Below, piece by piece: positions 55,921 through 64,000 of a DNA stretch of 64,000 bases. The first letter of the stretch is position 1; every line of letters begins with the position of its first letter. The stretch is taken from NCBI GenBank assembly GCA_032690845.1, contig CM064433.1, positions 41,104,658 to 41,168,657 of the forward strand, written 5' to 3'. This DNA is from Eleusine coracana subsp. coracana (Eukaryota; Streptophyta; Magnoliopsida; Poales; Poaceae). The notes beneath the pieces are model-generated. The model saw nothing but the letters and a program-made list of their open reading frames with translations, made no database searches and had not been told where the DNA came from. The position numbers were made by a program, and so were the translations under genes.

Positions 55921-56232
55921 TTGTCGCCACTCTGACAAACAAAGCAATCGTGCACACAAAAGGTGAGATGCATGCAAAGGTCGACCTTACAGCGAGTCAT
56001 TTGGCCCATTCCAGACTGCATTTGAAGGTTCTGCCTCCACAACTCGTGGGCGAGGCAAAACCGATGCCTGCATGCAAGATCATGCAAAGCTGCACCAAGC
56101 CCAAGGAAGATTTTTCTAGGCAATGAGTCTGTGACATATGCTGGGACTACGGTAGTTTCCTGTCCACGGCCTGTGTGCTACCAAGTGCCTCCTAGTGGAA
56201 ATGTGAGCCACATACTTCTTGATGCCTTCCAT
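55893..56232 (-). pseudogene. divergent minus-strand gene, copy near F-box G
   Basis: The minus-strand ATG at 56232 opens MEGIKKYVAHISTRRHLVAH and then RPWTGNYRSPSICHRLIA before a stop. Further left on the same strand is RQNLQMQSGMGQMTRCKVDL, matching the copies at 22423 and 28164. The TATA box at 56338-56346 fits a transcript starting about 80 bp before the ATG. The plus-strand frame over the left part (55878-56126) is open too. Function unknown. Confidence 0.42.
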
Positions 56233-56431
56233 GCCTTTGATGCAACAACATATATTAGGATCAATGAAAAATGAGAACATATTTGCGACAAGAAACGGGA
56301 GATTGTCCGGTGCTAAATTTCTCTTGCTCCTTTGTGGTATTTATAGACCTATTTAATTATCTTTTATATGTAAAAAGAATCATAATAATTCCCTTAACTC
56401 AGCACATTCAAGACTCCTAAATAGTTACTGC
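56233..56431. repeat. upstream block of F-box copy G, left part
   Basis: Collinear with 29654-29855. Interrupted at 56432 by a CACTA and resumed at 61056. Confidence 0.85.
56338..56346 (-). promoter_or_regulatory. TATA box of the divergent minus-strand gene
   Basis: CTATAAATA on the minus strand. Confidence 0.55.
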
Positions 56432-57117
56432 CACTACCGGAATCCATTAATTCCCCGTGTGCCTGCGGCACACGGCAAAGAAGCAATAGCACACGGCAAA
56501 TGATGTCACCGTAGGTAGCCCACGGTGAAAGCCTGACAGTGAACAGCCCCGACGGCGAAGGATGCTTTGCCGTGTGCCAAGGGACGGGCACACGACAAAG
56601 AGTTTTGCCGTGTGCTTGACGGGGCATACGACGAAGTCTTGCCGTTAGTGTGGGCTGTGACGCCCCCCCCCCCCACTCTTCGCCATGTGCCCTCCCATAT
56701 GCACACAGTGAATATTCCCATCTTCACTGTGTGGACCTGGACTCGGCACACAGCAAAGCTTTGGTCACTTCGCCGTGTGCCACATCCTGGCACACGGCAA
56801 AGGTGGTTTCTAGGTGCCCAAGAATGTCCACTTCGTCGTGTGCCTAGCTTCTGGCACACGACGAAGTGACCATTCTTTTTTTTTTGCGTTTAGTCGTCAA
56901 AAATATCAATGATGCATAAGATATATAATCAACATGAACCTTTTGATCAATATATCACCACAATCATGACAAAACATCACGCACAAGCTTACAAACCATA
57001 ATTTCATCATAAATAGAAGAATTCAACGCAAACATCACAAGTTCGACATGAATTGCACGCAGACATCACCAGATTAACGCAGAAGTCCAACGTAGAGTAG
57101 AATTAAAGTTCACAAGC

Positions 57118-58560
57118 TTATTGCGGTGGTGGCTGTGGCGCCAAGAACAACTGCTGCAGCGGGAACGTCGGTGACATGCCCGGCGACATGTCAGGCATGT
57201 TCGATGCCGCCGACTGATTCTACACGAAGTAGAAAAGATTAAAAGCGATAACTTGTAATTTTTGAAGTGATTGTAAGTTTATAGGTTATCTAATTCTATG
57301 ATACTTGAAAATGAAAGAGCAATACTCAACTAGTTATAATCTAAATATTCATAGGTAGAAGCAATATGTCTCTATTTAGATGTAAGTTTCTAGATCTCTA
57401 AATTATTGTAACTTTCTAGGTCTCTAAGTTACACTAAGTCTCTAAGTCTACAATATTTGAAATGAAATAACTAGGCTATGATGTAGCTCACCTGAGGAGT
57501 TGCTGGAGCCGGACGGGACATAGTCGGAGGCAATGGTTGGGTTCCTCCCATCTGAGCGTGGACGGTTTGAAGGTAAGCCAGCAAGTTGGCCATATCCGCC
57601 TGTTGTCTCGCCTCCGACTCCTGCCTTAGCCTTCTCTTTTTGGCGAGCTGGGCCTATAATTTTTAATCCCAATGTTACAATGCAAAGCAAATATGTGATT
57701 CGTTATTAAATGATTGATGAATAAAGCAGAACTAATCTGAAGTTGCTCCACTTGCAGCTGTTCGGTTTGACGTGGGCGTACGGCCGGTGCTATGCCCAGG
57801 TCCCTCGCTCGAATCTAGGTGAGACTAGGAGTACTGGCCTTGTCTATGGTACCGTCGCCTATGCTCAACCGGCCATGCTTCTTGCCTCCTCCTGCCCTCA
57901 TGATCACGTCGCAATCAAGAGGTTGGGTGGCCGGATCCCACTTTGACCCATGGACTTGCTTTCCCACCTCTATGTACGCACTGATGCGGAAGTGGAAGGT
58001 GGAGTTGTTGTACGCTGACGGTGGGTCGTTCGGGTCGTAGGTGACCTGAGACGCCTTGCCCTTGTGTGCCAAAGCCCATCCCACAAACTCGGGGTATTCA
58101 ACTCCTTCATTTGCCTGGGACTGAAAAAAAAACCGTGTTAGTTACAATTTATACATAATGAGAGTTAACAAAAAAAAAATGAATCAGCGTACTCATCGAG
58201 CCCTGTACTCCTTGTTGCTAAGGCTGACTTGGTGGTGTGCTCGACCAGGCATAGACGGACGTTGTTCTTGTCCAGCATTGTGCATGTCCTCCCACTAGGG
58301 TGTGAACCATTTGTCCACTATGCGTTCCCAGCACTAGATATCATTACGACACCACCACGCAGGCACCTACATGTGATCAAGTGGCTCACATGTAGGAGGA
58401 TCAAATTAAGCGATTAACTGAATTAGAGAATAAATCTAAATATACATGCAAGCATTGCTCCATTGTCAGCTTCACAGTTCTTCAAGAATTTGTCGACCGT
58501 GTAAATGAATTATGTGGGGTAAGCACACTTTCCCCGCCAGCCCGTGTACATCCAAACATG
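57118..58560 (-). pseudogene. TnpA-like protein (Transposase_24 type) of a CACTA element
   Basis: Minus-strand exons in order: about 58430-58555 WMYTGWRGKCAYPT, TAA, FIYTVDKFLKNCEADNGAML; about 57735-58122 EFVGWALAHKGKASQVTYDP, FHFRISAYIEVGKQVHGSKW, KKHGRLSIGDGTIDKASTPS, TAG, IRARDLGIAPAVRPR; 57491-57652 AQLAKKRRLRQESEARQQAD-type coiled coil; and 57118-57221 ending LFLAPQPPPQ with TAA. Splice dinucleotides flank the last two. The GDGTIDKASTPS region is the Transposase_24 hallmark. TnpA binds subterminal repeats in En/Spm. Two in-frame stops make this copy inactive. Confidence 0.8.
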
Positions 58561-58899
58561 GTCACACATCCTTTAAACAAACGATCAAGTAATATAAAAA
58601 TCATTTGCATCTACACGCTGCCAGACATGCTCTAATAAGTGAAGATAGGTCCTAATCGCACCCGAGGATGTGTAGATGGGTTCAGGCAGCATCTTCCTGC
58701 TGTTCTCCAAATACGCGTCCTACCAAAGAGATTGTGTATCCGGAGAACAACAGGGAGGCGATGCCGAAATTATGTCTCGGACCGGAGCAAAGCATGAAAA
58801 ATAAATCCATCTACAAATTCTCGGGCTGTCAAAAAACGTGAATAATTCGAAACAGATACGCTTATAGATATGTAATGATTTGCATATTTTCAAACATAT

Positions 58900-59760
58900 C
58901 TCTTTCGAATGAGAGACACCTAACTAGGTTATGGGATCTACAAACATGATCTGAATGGAGGGTCTTGCATGTCTCACCTTGCCACTCTGCCAAGTGACGA
59001 GCCATTTTATCAGCACCTCTCCTACAAATTATGGTTTCCAAAAACTGCAACAAAACAACGGCACGATGGCCAACAACCACATCCAATGCATATGTACATT
59101 ATCTCATCTTCATTTCCCTATTCTAAATGAAATACCCAAACATAGCAAAAGTAAATCGATCTTCATATCCAAATTATCCAACACCACCACTAATCTCTCG
59201 CTATTCTTTTCTCCTGCATTAATCCTCATCCAACTCCTATCGCAACAACAAAACATCAAAAACAAGAATGAATAATCCTCACCAATTTTTAATTGCGGAC
59301 ACGGGGGTGGGGGGGGGGTGAAGCATGGGCAGCAGGGCATCGAGGAGGCGAGAATGCGGCACCAGGGTGCCAGGACAAAGAGGGCGTGGATAGGCGCCCA
59401 GATACAGGGGCGAGGCGGGGCCACTGGGTCGCCGCAGGGAGCGTGCTGCGCGTGGGGTCCCTGGGGTGCCAGGACAAAGAGGGCGTGGATAGGCGCCCGG
59501 GTGCTGCGGCGGGCGGGTGTGCGTGGCGGGAAGGCAGGGCACGTGGCGGGCGGGCGGGCAACGCGTGCGGCAGGCGGGCAGGGCGCGCGGCGGGCGGGTA
59601 CGACTACTACGCTAGGCTGTGAGGAGAGGTGGAGTGACGAGCGTGAGAGTGAGACAGCTAGCAGAGAGTGCTTGAGAGAGGACAAGTGGCAAAGAAGACA
59701 TTTGTGTGAACGAGGTCCTCCGTGTGCCGTGCCCAGATATGGAGCACACAACATATCCTT
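58900..59760 (-). other. GC-rich 5' region of the CACTA gene
   Basis: A 214-codon minus-strand frame (59110-59754) is Pro/Ala-rich and repeats 'IHALFVLAP'. The underlying DNA has a 33-bp direct repeat (near 59367 and 59467). Probably untranslated leader and first exon of the TnpA-like gene, or low-complexity DNA. Confidence 0.35.
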
Positions 59761-59869
59761 TTTTCGCTATGTGCCCAGTTCTGTGGCGCACGGCAAACAA
59801 AATGTTCCCCGTGTGCTAGGTTCAGGGCATACAGCGATAATTTTCATCAAATTTCCATTTTAAACACCC

Positions 59870-60640
59870 TTTTTTATCATCAAATTTCTAGATAAATTTT
59901 TTGATATAATTTGAAAATAACTTACCAAATTGCCCCAAAAGTTCATATTTGATGTTTGAAAAAAAATCTATTATTTGATGTATTTTTTGCTCATATTCAA
60001 ATATGTTAACTAAAACTCTATATTTACAAAAAAGATTTACGAAATATCAAATGAATCTGAAAAATAATCAAACTTTTTGACATTACTCAATTTATCTAGT
60101 TTAGGACCTATATAAAAAGGGTCGGAGTCAAAATAAAAATTGATTGTCACATTGTTTTGACATCACATGAAATCCTTCTCAACACTATGATTCTTCTCGA
60201 GAGATTGTCAGTTTTGTAACAACGTACATGGCGACTTGTTTGAAACTTCATCTTCTTTTTACGACAACCTTCACGTATGTAATAATGATTACAGGGCAAA
60301 TCTCATAATTTTTTAACATTATTGGAATTTTTTAGAATTTAAATACACTTCAACCACAAGTTCATCGTCATATTTCATGTACAAGATGCATGGCATTTTC
60401 TTCCATTTCATGTATACCGCCGCACATCAAAGTACGAATATGAATACAATTTTTCCTTTCACTAAATTTTATTATTCGAATCACTTGCAGTTCAAATTTG
60501 ACTTATCACAAGAAACTACAATTAATTATACAAATTAGCGAAATATAGCAAATATACCGACAAATTGCCAAATCTTTAACATGAAGTATCAATCAATGTA
60601 TGTGGAGTGGAGAAAAAGTTCTAGAGGTGAAAAGCAACTT
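59870..60640. other. AT-rich interior of the CACTA element
   Basis: No ORF or motif recognised between the GC-rich zone and the right subterminal repeats. Confidence 0.5.
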
Positions 60641-61055
60641 TTTTTTCCTTCTTTGCTGTGTGCCGGTGGGTGGCACACGGCAAAGAATGGTGTTTGCCGT
60701 GTGCCGGGTCTTTGGCACACGACAAAGGATGGTGTGTGCCGGGTCTTTGGCACACGACAAAGGATGGTGTGTGCCGGGTCTTTGGCGCATGAAAAACACT
60801 CACGACCATCGGTTGCCTTCAAATTAGGCCCTAACGGCAAGTGTTTGACGTGTGCCGGTAGCACGGGCACACGACAAACACAGCCTTTGCCGTGTATGCC
60901 TTGTTTGGCACACAGCAAACAACGCCTTTGCCATGTGCCAGCAATTTGCCGTGTGTTGAGCCCAAAGAACACGGCAAAGTGTCTCTTTGCCGTGTGCCCG
61001 GGGAAGCACACGGCAAAGATTTTTGCACATGGCAAATTTGCACTTTCTCATAGTG

Positions 61056-61610
61056 TGCCCTTATTGTATTAAAGATATCACTGGTGTGGTGTCACAAAGA
61101 AACATTATTACTGCACCTAATGACTGAGTTACACTACAACCACGAAGGTGTCAATGGTGGACCGTGTTCTCATTCTTGTATAAATGTCATGTGCCCTAGC
61201 ACCCATGAGTTGTGAATAGTACCCCAATGCATATGTACTCCTTGACCTGATGTGGCATTAAAATAATCTAATAATATATCTGTATGGGCTAAAACTTCCT
61301 AGCGACGTCTAAGCATGAATTGTTGTTCCTAATAACTTCCGAGCAGATTCAATGTCTAGTCACGAAATTGCTACGTCTAAGCACCAGCATTATATAGAAA
61401 CCCAATGGCTATTCTGACATTATAAGACTTCGAAGTAACTTATATTAGAAGACTGAAGCTCAAGTACAAACGTACGGTCTGTTCGACTACAAACCCAACA
61501 AACACGATCTTCGGAAAACATACTTGTGCATGTATATATACTTTCGTCATCCCGTACAAGTTCAAAACTCCTCGAACACAACCTATCGAGTAAACATCGG
61601 CGAACACATA
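61056..61610. repeat. upstream block of F-box copy G, right part
   Basis: Collinear with 29856-30182 plus 31112-31347. It is uninterrupted at the site where the 30183-31111 element sits in copy E. Confidence 0.88.
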
Positions 61611-62047
61611 ATGACCATAGAAGAAGGGCCGCCGCCGCCATGGTCGACTCACCTCCCGCCAGAGATTGCGGCAGCCGTCCTCCGCCACATTCCTTCCCAT
61701 GCAGATCGCATCCGCTTCGCCGCTGTTTGCTCTACGTGGCGGGCCGTGACGGCCAGCCAGCAGAGGCCGTCGTTGCCATGGCTCCTGCTACCAGACGGCA
61801 CATTCTACAGCTTCCCTGCTTCCTTTGCAGCCTTCCAATTCCCCAGCACAGCGTGCTACCATGGTTCATGCGATGACTGGCTCCTCCTCGACCACGACCA
61901 GGACGGGTACCAGCTGCAGAGCCCGTTCTTGGGGGAAACCATGTGGCTCCCGGGACTCAACTGTGTACATCAGGCATTCAGCAACAGTGTGGTGCTCGCA
62001 TGGACCAGAATTATTACGGTGGGAAACAACAAGAGGTTCGCAAATGA
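61611..62047 (+). pseudogene. F-box/DUF295 copy G, N-terminal part (best-preserved N-terminus)
   Basis: The ATG at 61611 starts MTIEEGPPPPWSTHLPPEIA, with an intact F-box (residues about 14-46: LPPEIAAAVLRHIPSHADRI, RFAAVCSTWRAV) and the DUF295 start LPWLLLPDGTFYSFPASFAA, CYHGSCDDWLLLDHDQDGYQ, LPGLNCVHQAFSNSVVLAWT and RIITVGNNKRFAN. The frame is open for 148 codons and runs a few codons into the inserted CACTA before a stop. A protein made here would have the F-box but only part of the propeller. I chose this start because the same Met and leader occur in E. F-box proteins join substrates to SCF ligases; the substrate is unknown. Confidence 0.88.
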
Positions 62048-62084
62048 TCATTCCTAGGTGCGGCCCCTTCGATATGTTGTGCGG

Positions 62085-62273
62085 CTAAGTGTGACTTAAT
62101 TGCTTTATATCATTCCGCAGCTTCAGATTCATGCAATCAAAACATGGACAATATACATTAGTTGTCCGTTCACGTTGAGCATATTGTACGGCCCCTTCGA
62201 TGAATTTGAAGACTTCGCGTAAAAATATTGCACCCGGTCTTGGTATCTCGTACATACAAGATCTATCCATCAC
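62085..62273 (-). pseudogene. CACTA transposase N-terminal domain (Transpos_assoc)
   Basis: A minus-strand ORF of 62 codons starts MMDRSCMYEIPRPGAIFLRE, then VFKFIEGAVQYAQ and the cysteine motif CPCFDCMNLK. This is the layout of the transposase-associated domain at the start of CACTA TnpD-type proteins (DRSWMY, FI..A, CPC..C.N). The rest of the transposase is missing beyond 62085. Confidence 0.85.
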
Positions 62274-62289
62274 GAACGACCTTAAACAT

Positions 62290-62900
62290 GAACCAAAAAA
62301 ATGTTCAATTGAATTAACTAATTATGTGTAACAAAAATATTAAATATTCATTACATATATATTGAAAAATAAATTACATGAAGTGATAAATATTATGCAA
62401 GGTAAAATGAAACAAACATCAAATGATTTTATATATTATTTAGCTTTTATCACCATCTATCCAATAAATATTAGAAATTAATTAATTAATTTTGTGTAAT
62501 AAAAAAAAATAAATATTCACTAAATATATAGACACTAAAAAATAAATTACATGAAGTGAGAAATATTATGCAAGGTAAAATAAAACAAACATCAAATTAT
62601 TTTATATATTATTTAACTTTTATCAAGAAATAATAAAAAAAATTAACATCCCTCTTGCCCTAATACTACATTCTCTCTCTTCTAAAAACCAAACTAGATC
62701 TAGATTTCCATTGACATAAAATAAGCTAGATATAATAATTTTATTGTGTAGTGATGAAAACAGATGATATATGCCTTCATAAACTTCAACTACAACACAA
62801 TAGAACCATCCAAATCAAATAAATTTAGCTAAAATTTGACAAAAATGTATGGGATGAGTTCCTCTTACCTCAGAGAACAAATTCTGTAAAAATAAACAAA
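62290..62900. repeat. AT-rich leader region of the CACTA fragment with an internal repeat
   Basis: A stretch containing 'aaataaattacatgaagtga' occurs near 62368 and 62540, with collinear flanks ('attatgcaaggtaaaat', 'caaacatcaaat'), a tandem duplication of about 170 bp. Confidence 0.7.
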
Positions 62901-63210
62901 CTCAAAACCTCCCCCCTTGATTTTCGTGATTCGCCCAAATTTTTGGACCGCCATTGTTCGAGTGAGGGTCGGAGCTATCGGAACGCGGCTTTTATAGCCT
63001 GGACACTTTATAGCGGCGGTTGACATTGTCAACCGCTACTATTGTGCCCTTAGTAGCGGCGGTTGACAATGTCAACCGCCGCTATAGTGGGTCTTTGTAG
63101 CAGCGGTGTGGTCGGGGGCAGTGCCCATGGGCTCTGTAGCGGTGGCTGACGTTGGCTCGTGCCGCTACGCTGTTTTGCCTACCGCCACTACAGACCCTAT
63201 TTGTGCTAGT

Positions 63211-63895
63211 GTGAGATGACCATGTAAAATATGGTCATGTGCCCGGGCAATACCATTGCCACCATCGTCGTCGGAGACGGCCAGCTTTGTAAGATCGCCA
63301 TGTGCCGCCCCGGCGCAGAATTTTGGCTCATCAATGCCAAACATAACTGGAGGGGGCTCAGGGACATTGCTTTCTATAACGGCAAGTTGTATGCCGTCGA
63401 GGACAAAGGGGACCTCTTGGAGATGACGGTGTGCGAGAACGATTGCACCGGCGAGCCGATGGTTGAGTCTACTATCATGCGTGTCATCTGGGACTCCTAC
63501 ACCTTGCCAGCAAGGGACGGAGTGGAGACACCAGTGCGGTGCCTTCTTGTGTCCGGCGGCAGCCTGCTGATGCTCTGCAGGGTGCTTAAGGAGAGTGCCA
63601 TTCCAGTGTTCACCGTATTCAAGGCCAATCTGGCCTCGTTACGTTGGTCAGAGGTCAGGAGCATTGGGGACGACGTGGTGCTGTTCGTCAGTCGATGGTG
63701 CTCCTTTGCGCGGCACATGTCTTACTACAAGTTGCCGGGGAACCGGATTTACTTTTTGGACAACGACGTTGATGTTTGCCGCAGCCACTTTGGTGCCTAC
63801 AACATGCTGGACGATGTGACTTATCCTCTTCTACCACAGCTGTCGGAGCTATGCAATGGCAGAGGCAACACACCGGCGACTTGGCTCCTCCCTAG
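63211..63895 (+). pseudogene. F-box/DUF295 copy G, C-terminal part
   Basis: After the CACTA the gene resumes NEMTM, TAA in place of Gln, then an open frame of 224 codons from MVMCPGNTIATIVVGDGQLC through FWLINAKHNWRGLRDIAFYN, LYAVEDKGDLLEMTVCENDC, VIWDSYTLPARDGVETPVRC, SLLMLCRVLKESAIPVFTVF, KANLASLRWSEVRSIGDDVV, YYKLPGNRIYFLDNDVDVCR and YPLLPQLSELCNGRGNTPAT to WLLPR. The DUF295 C-terminal half is intact and may be expressed as a separate ORF from 63231. The exon ends at 63895. Confidence 0.88.
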
Positions 63896-63982
63896 GTACT
63901 TATAACGTCCAAGATTGAAGCAGTGCGTAGGACAAGTAGTTCCTCGTCTAACTGAACGTGCTGCCTTGTTTTCGTTTTGCAG
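63896..63982 (+). other. intron of F-box copy G
   Basis: 87 bp from GT (63896) to AG (63982) with a T-rich acceptor 'gttttcgttttgcag'. Copy E has the same intron (44103-44190) with matching ends. Confidence 0.8.
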
Positions 63983-64000
63983 AGATAAAGAGAGCTGTTT
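63983..64000 (+). pseudogene. start of last exon of F-box copy G (cut by window end)
   Basis: Begins AGATAAAGAGAG (R)DKES, as in copy E at 44191. The remainder lies outside the window. Confidence 0.75.

Larger units (their letters stand above)
56432..61055 (-). mobile_element. CACTA element of 4.6 kb with a TnpA-like gene, no TnpD
   Basis: Left end CACTACCGGAATCC, right end inverted CACTATGAGAAAGTGC. Target-site duplication TGC at 56429-56431 and 61056-61058. The upstream block at about 29850 shows the empty site. Many GCCGTGTGC/GCACACGGC subterminal repeats lie at 56455-56880 and 60650-61035. The minus strand carries a spliced TnpA-like relic (57118-58560). No catalytic transposase domain is present, so movement would have needed a partner element. 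Confidence 0.93.
62048..63210 (-). mobile_element. CACTA 5'-end fragment inserted in F-box copy G
   Basis: The right end read on the minus strand is CACTAGCACAAATAGGG, followed by repeats of GCGGCGGTTGACA and its complement. TGA is found at both flanks (62045-62047 and 63211-63213), in keeping with a 3-bp duplication, but the left end has no CACTA terminus. The fragment therefore carries the 5' end and the beginning of the transposase gene only. A short phrase 'cggccccttcgat' occurs at 62061 and again at 62190, which may be filler from break repair. Confidence 0.82.

Noticed and set aside
59110..59754. A 214-codon Pro/Ala-rich minus-strand protein
   Set aside because: Low-complexity with an internal DNA repeat. 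More likely the leader of the TnpA-like gene than an independent protein.
62047..62060. Left CACTA terminus of the insertion in copy G
   Set aside because: The bases after TGA do not resemble CACTA, so the left end is called a truncation rather than a terminus.

Overview
This is nuclear DNA of a grass (Poaceae, probably a panicoid; inferred from the repeat families, not proven). It holds CACTA elements with GCCGAGTGT or GCCGTGTGC subterminal repeats, a Stowaway MITE starting CCCTCTCCGT, copia and Athila-like retroelements, hAT sequence, a TRIM and Helitron-like termini. The genes have introns. I see no rRNA, tRNA gene, CRISPR array or bacterial-type operon.

The backbone is a decayed tandem cluster of F-box/DUF295 (KIB1-4 beta-propeller) genes on the + strand: copy A (7345-8314), B (14392-14690), C (23481-24600), E (31348-44287), F (53260-55554) and G (61611 to past the window end), plus a small relic near 46205. 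Most copies have a related upstream block. On the minus strand that block carries a TATA box and, 113-115 bp downstream of it, an ATG in the four copies measured, so each F-box gene appears to be divergently paired with a small minus-strand gene of unknown function. Exon relics of that gene lie at 4314-4841, 22423-22810, 28164-28435 and 55893-56232. A shared 3' block (about 22000-22430 and 55540-55920) shows that the duplicated unit was several kilobases long.

Five of the six copies are interrupted by transposons, each by a different kind. A has a solo LTR and then a long LTR-like segment. C has a tandem TRIM with four LTRs. E has a 5'-truncated hAT and a 10.2 kb copia insertion whose two LTRs are inverted and which contains a nested Athila-like element. 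F has a CACTA. G has a CACTA 5' fragment. B is internally deleted. Related copies supply empty sites, so many insertion boundaries and target-site duplications can be read to the base.

Layout: 1-4260 AT-rich repeats without a recognisable gene; 4300-8314 minus-gene relic, duplicated upstream block with a CACTA, and copy A; 8315-12026 long LTR-like DNA; 12640-14690 upstream block, Helitron-like insertion and copy B; 14700-22000 repeats including a 1.8 kb element with 10-bp flanking repeats; 22000-24600 copy C unit; 24768-27525 Helitron-like segment; 27700-31347 copia fragment and copy E upstream block with two insertions; 31348-44287 copy E; 44677-51878 CACTA elements and AT-rich DNA; 52600-55920 copy F unit; 56130-64000 copy G unit with a 4.6 kb CACTA upstream. 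No F-box copy is intact within the window. G has the cleanest N-terminus and an intact long 3' coding segment.
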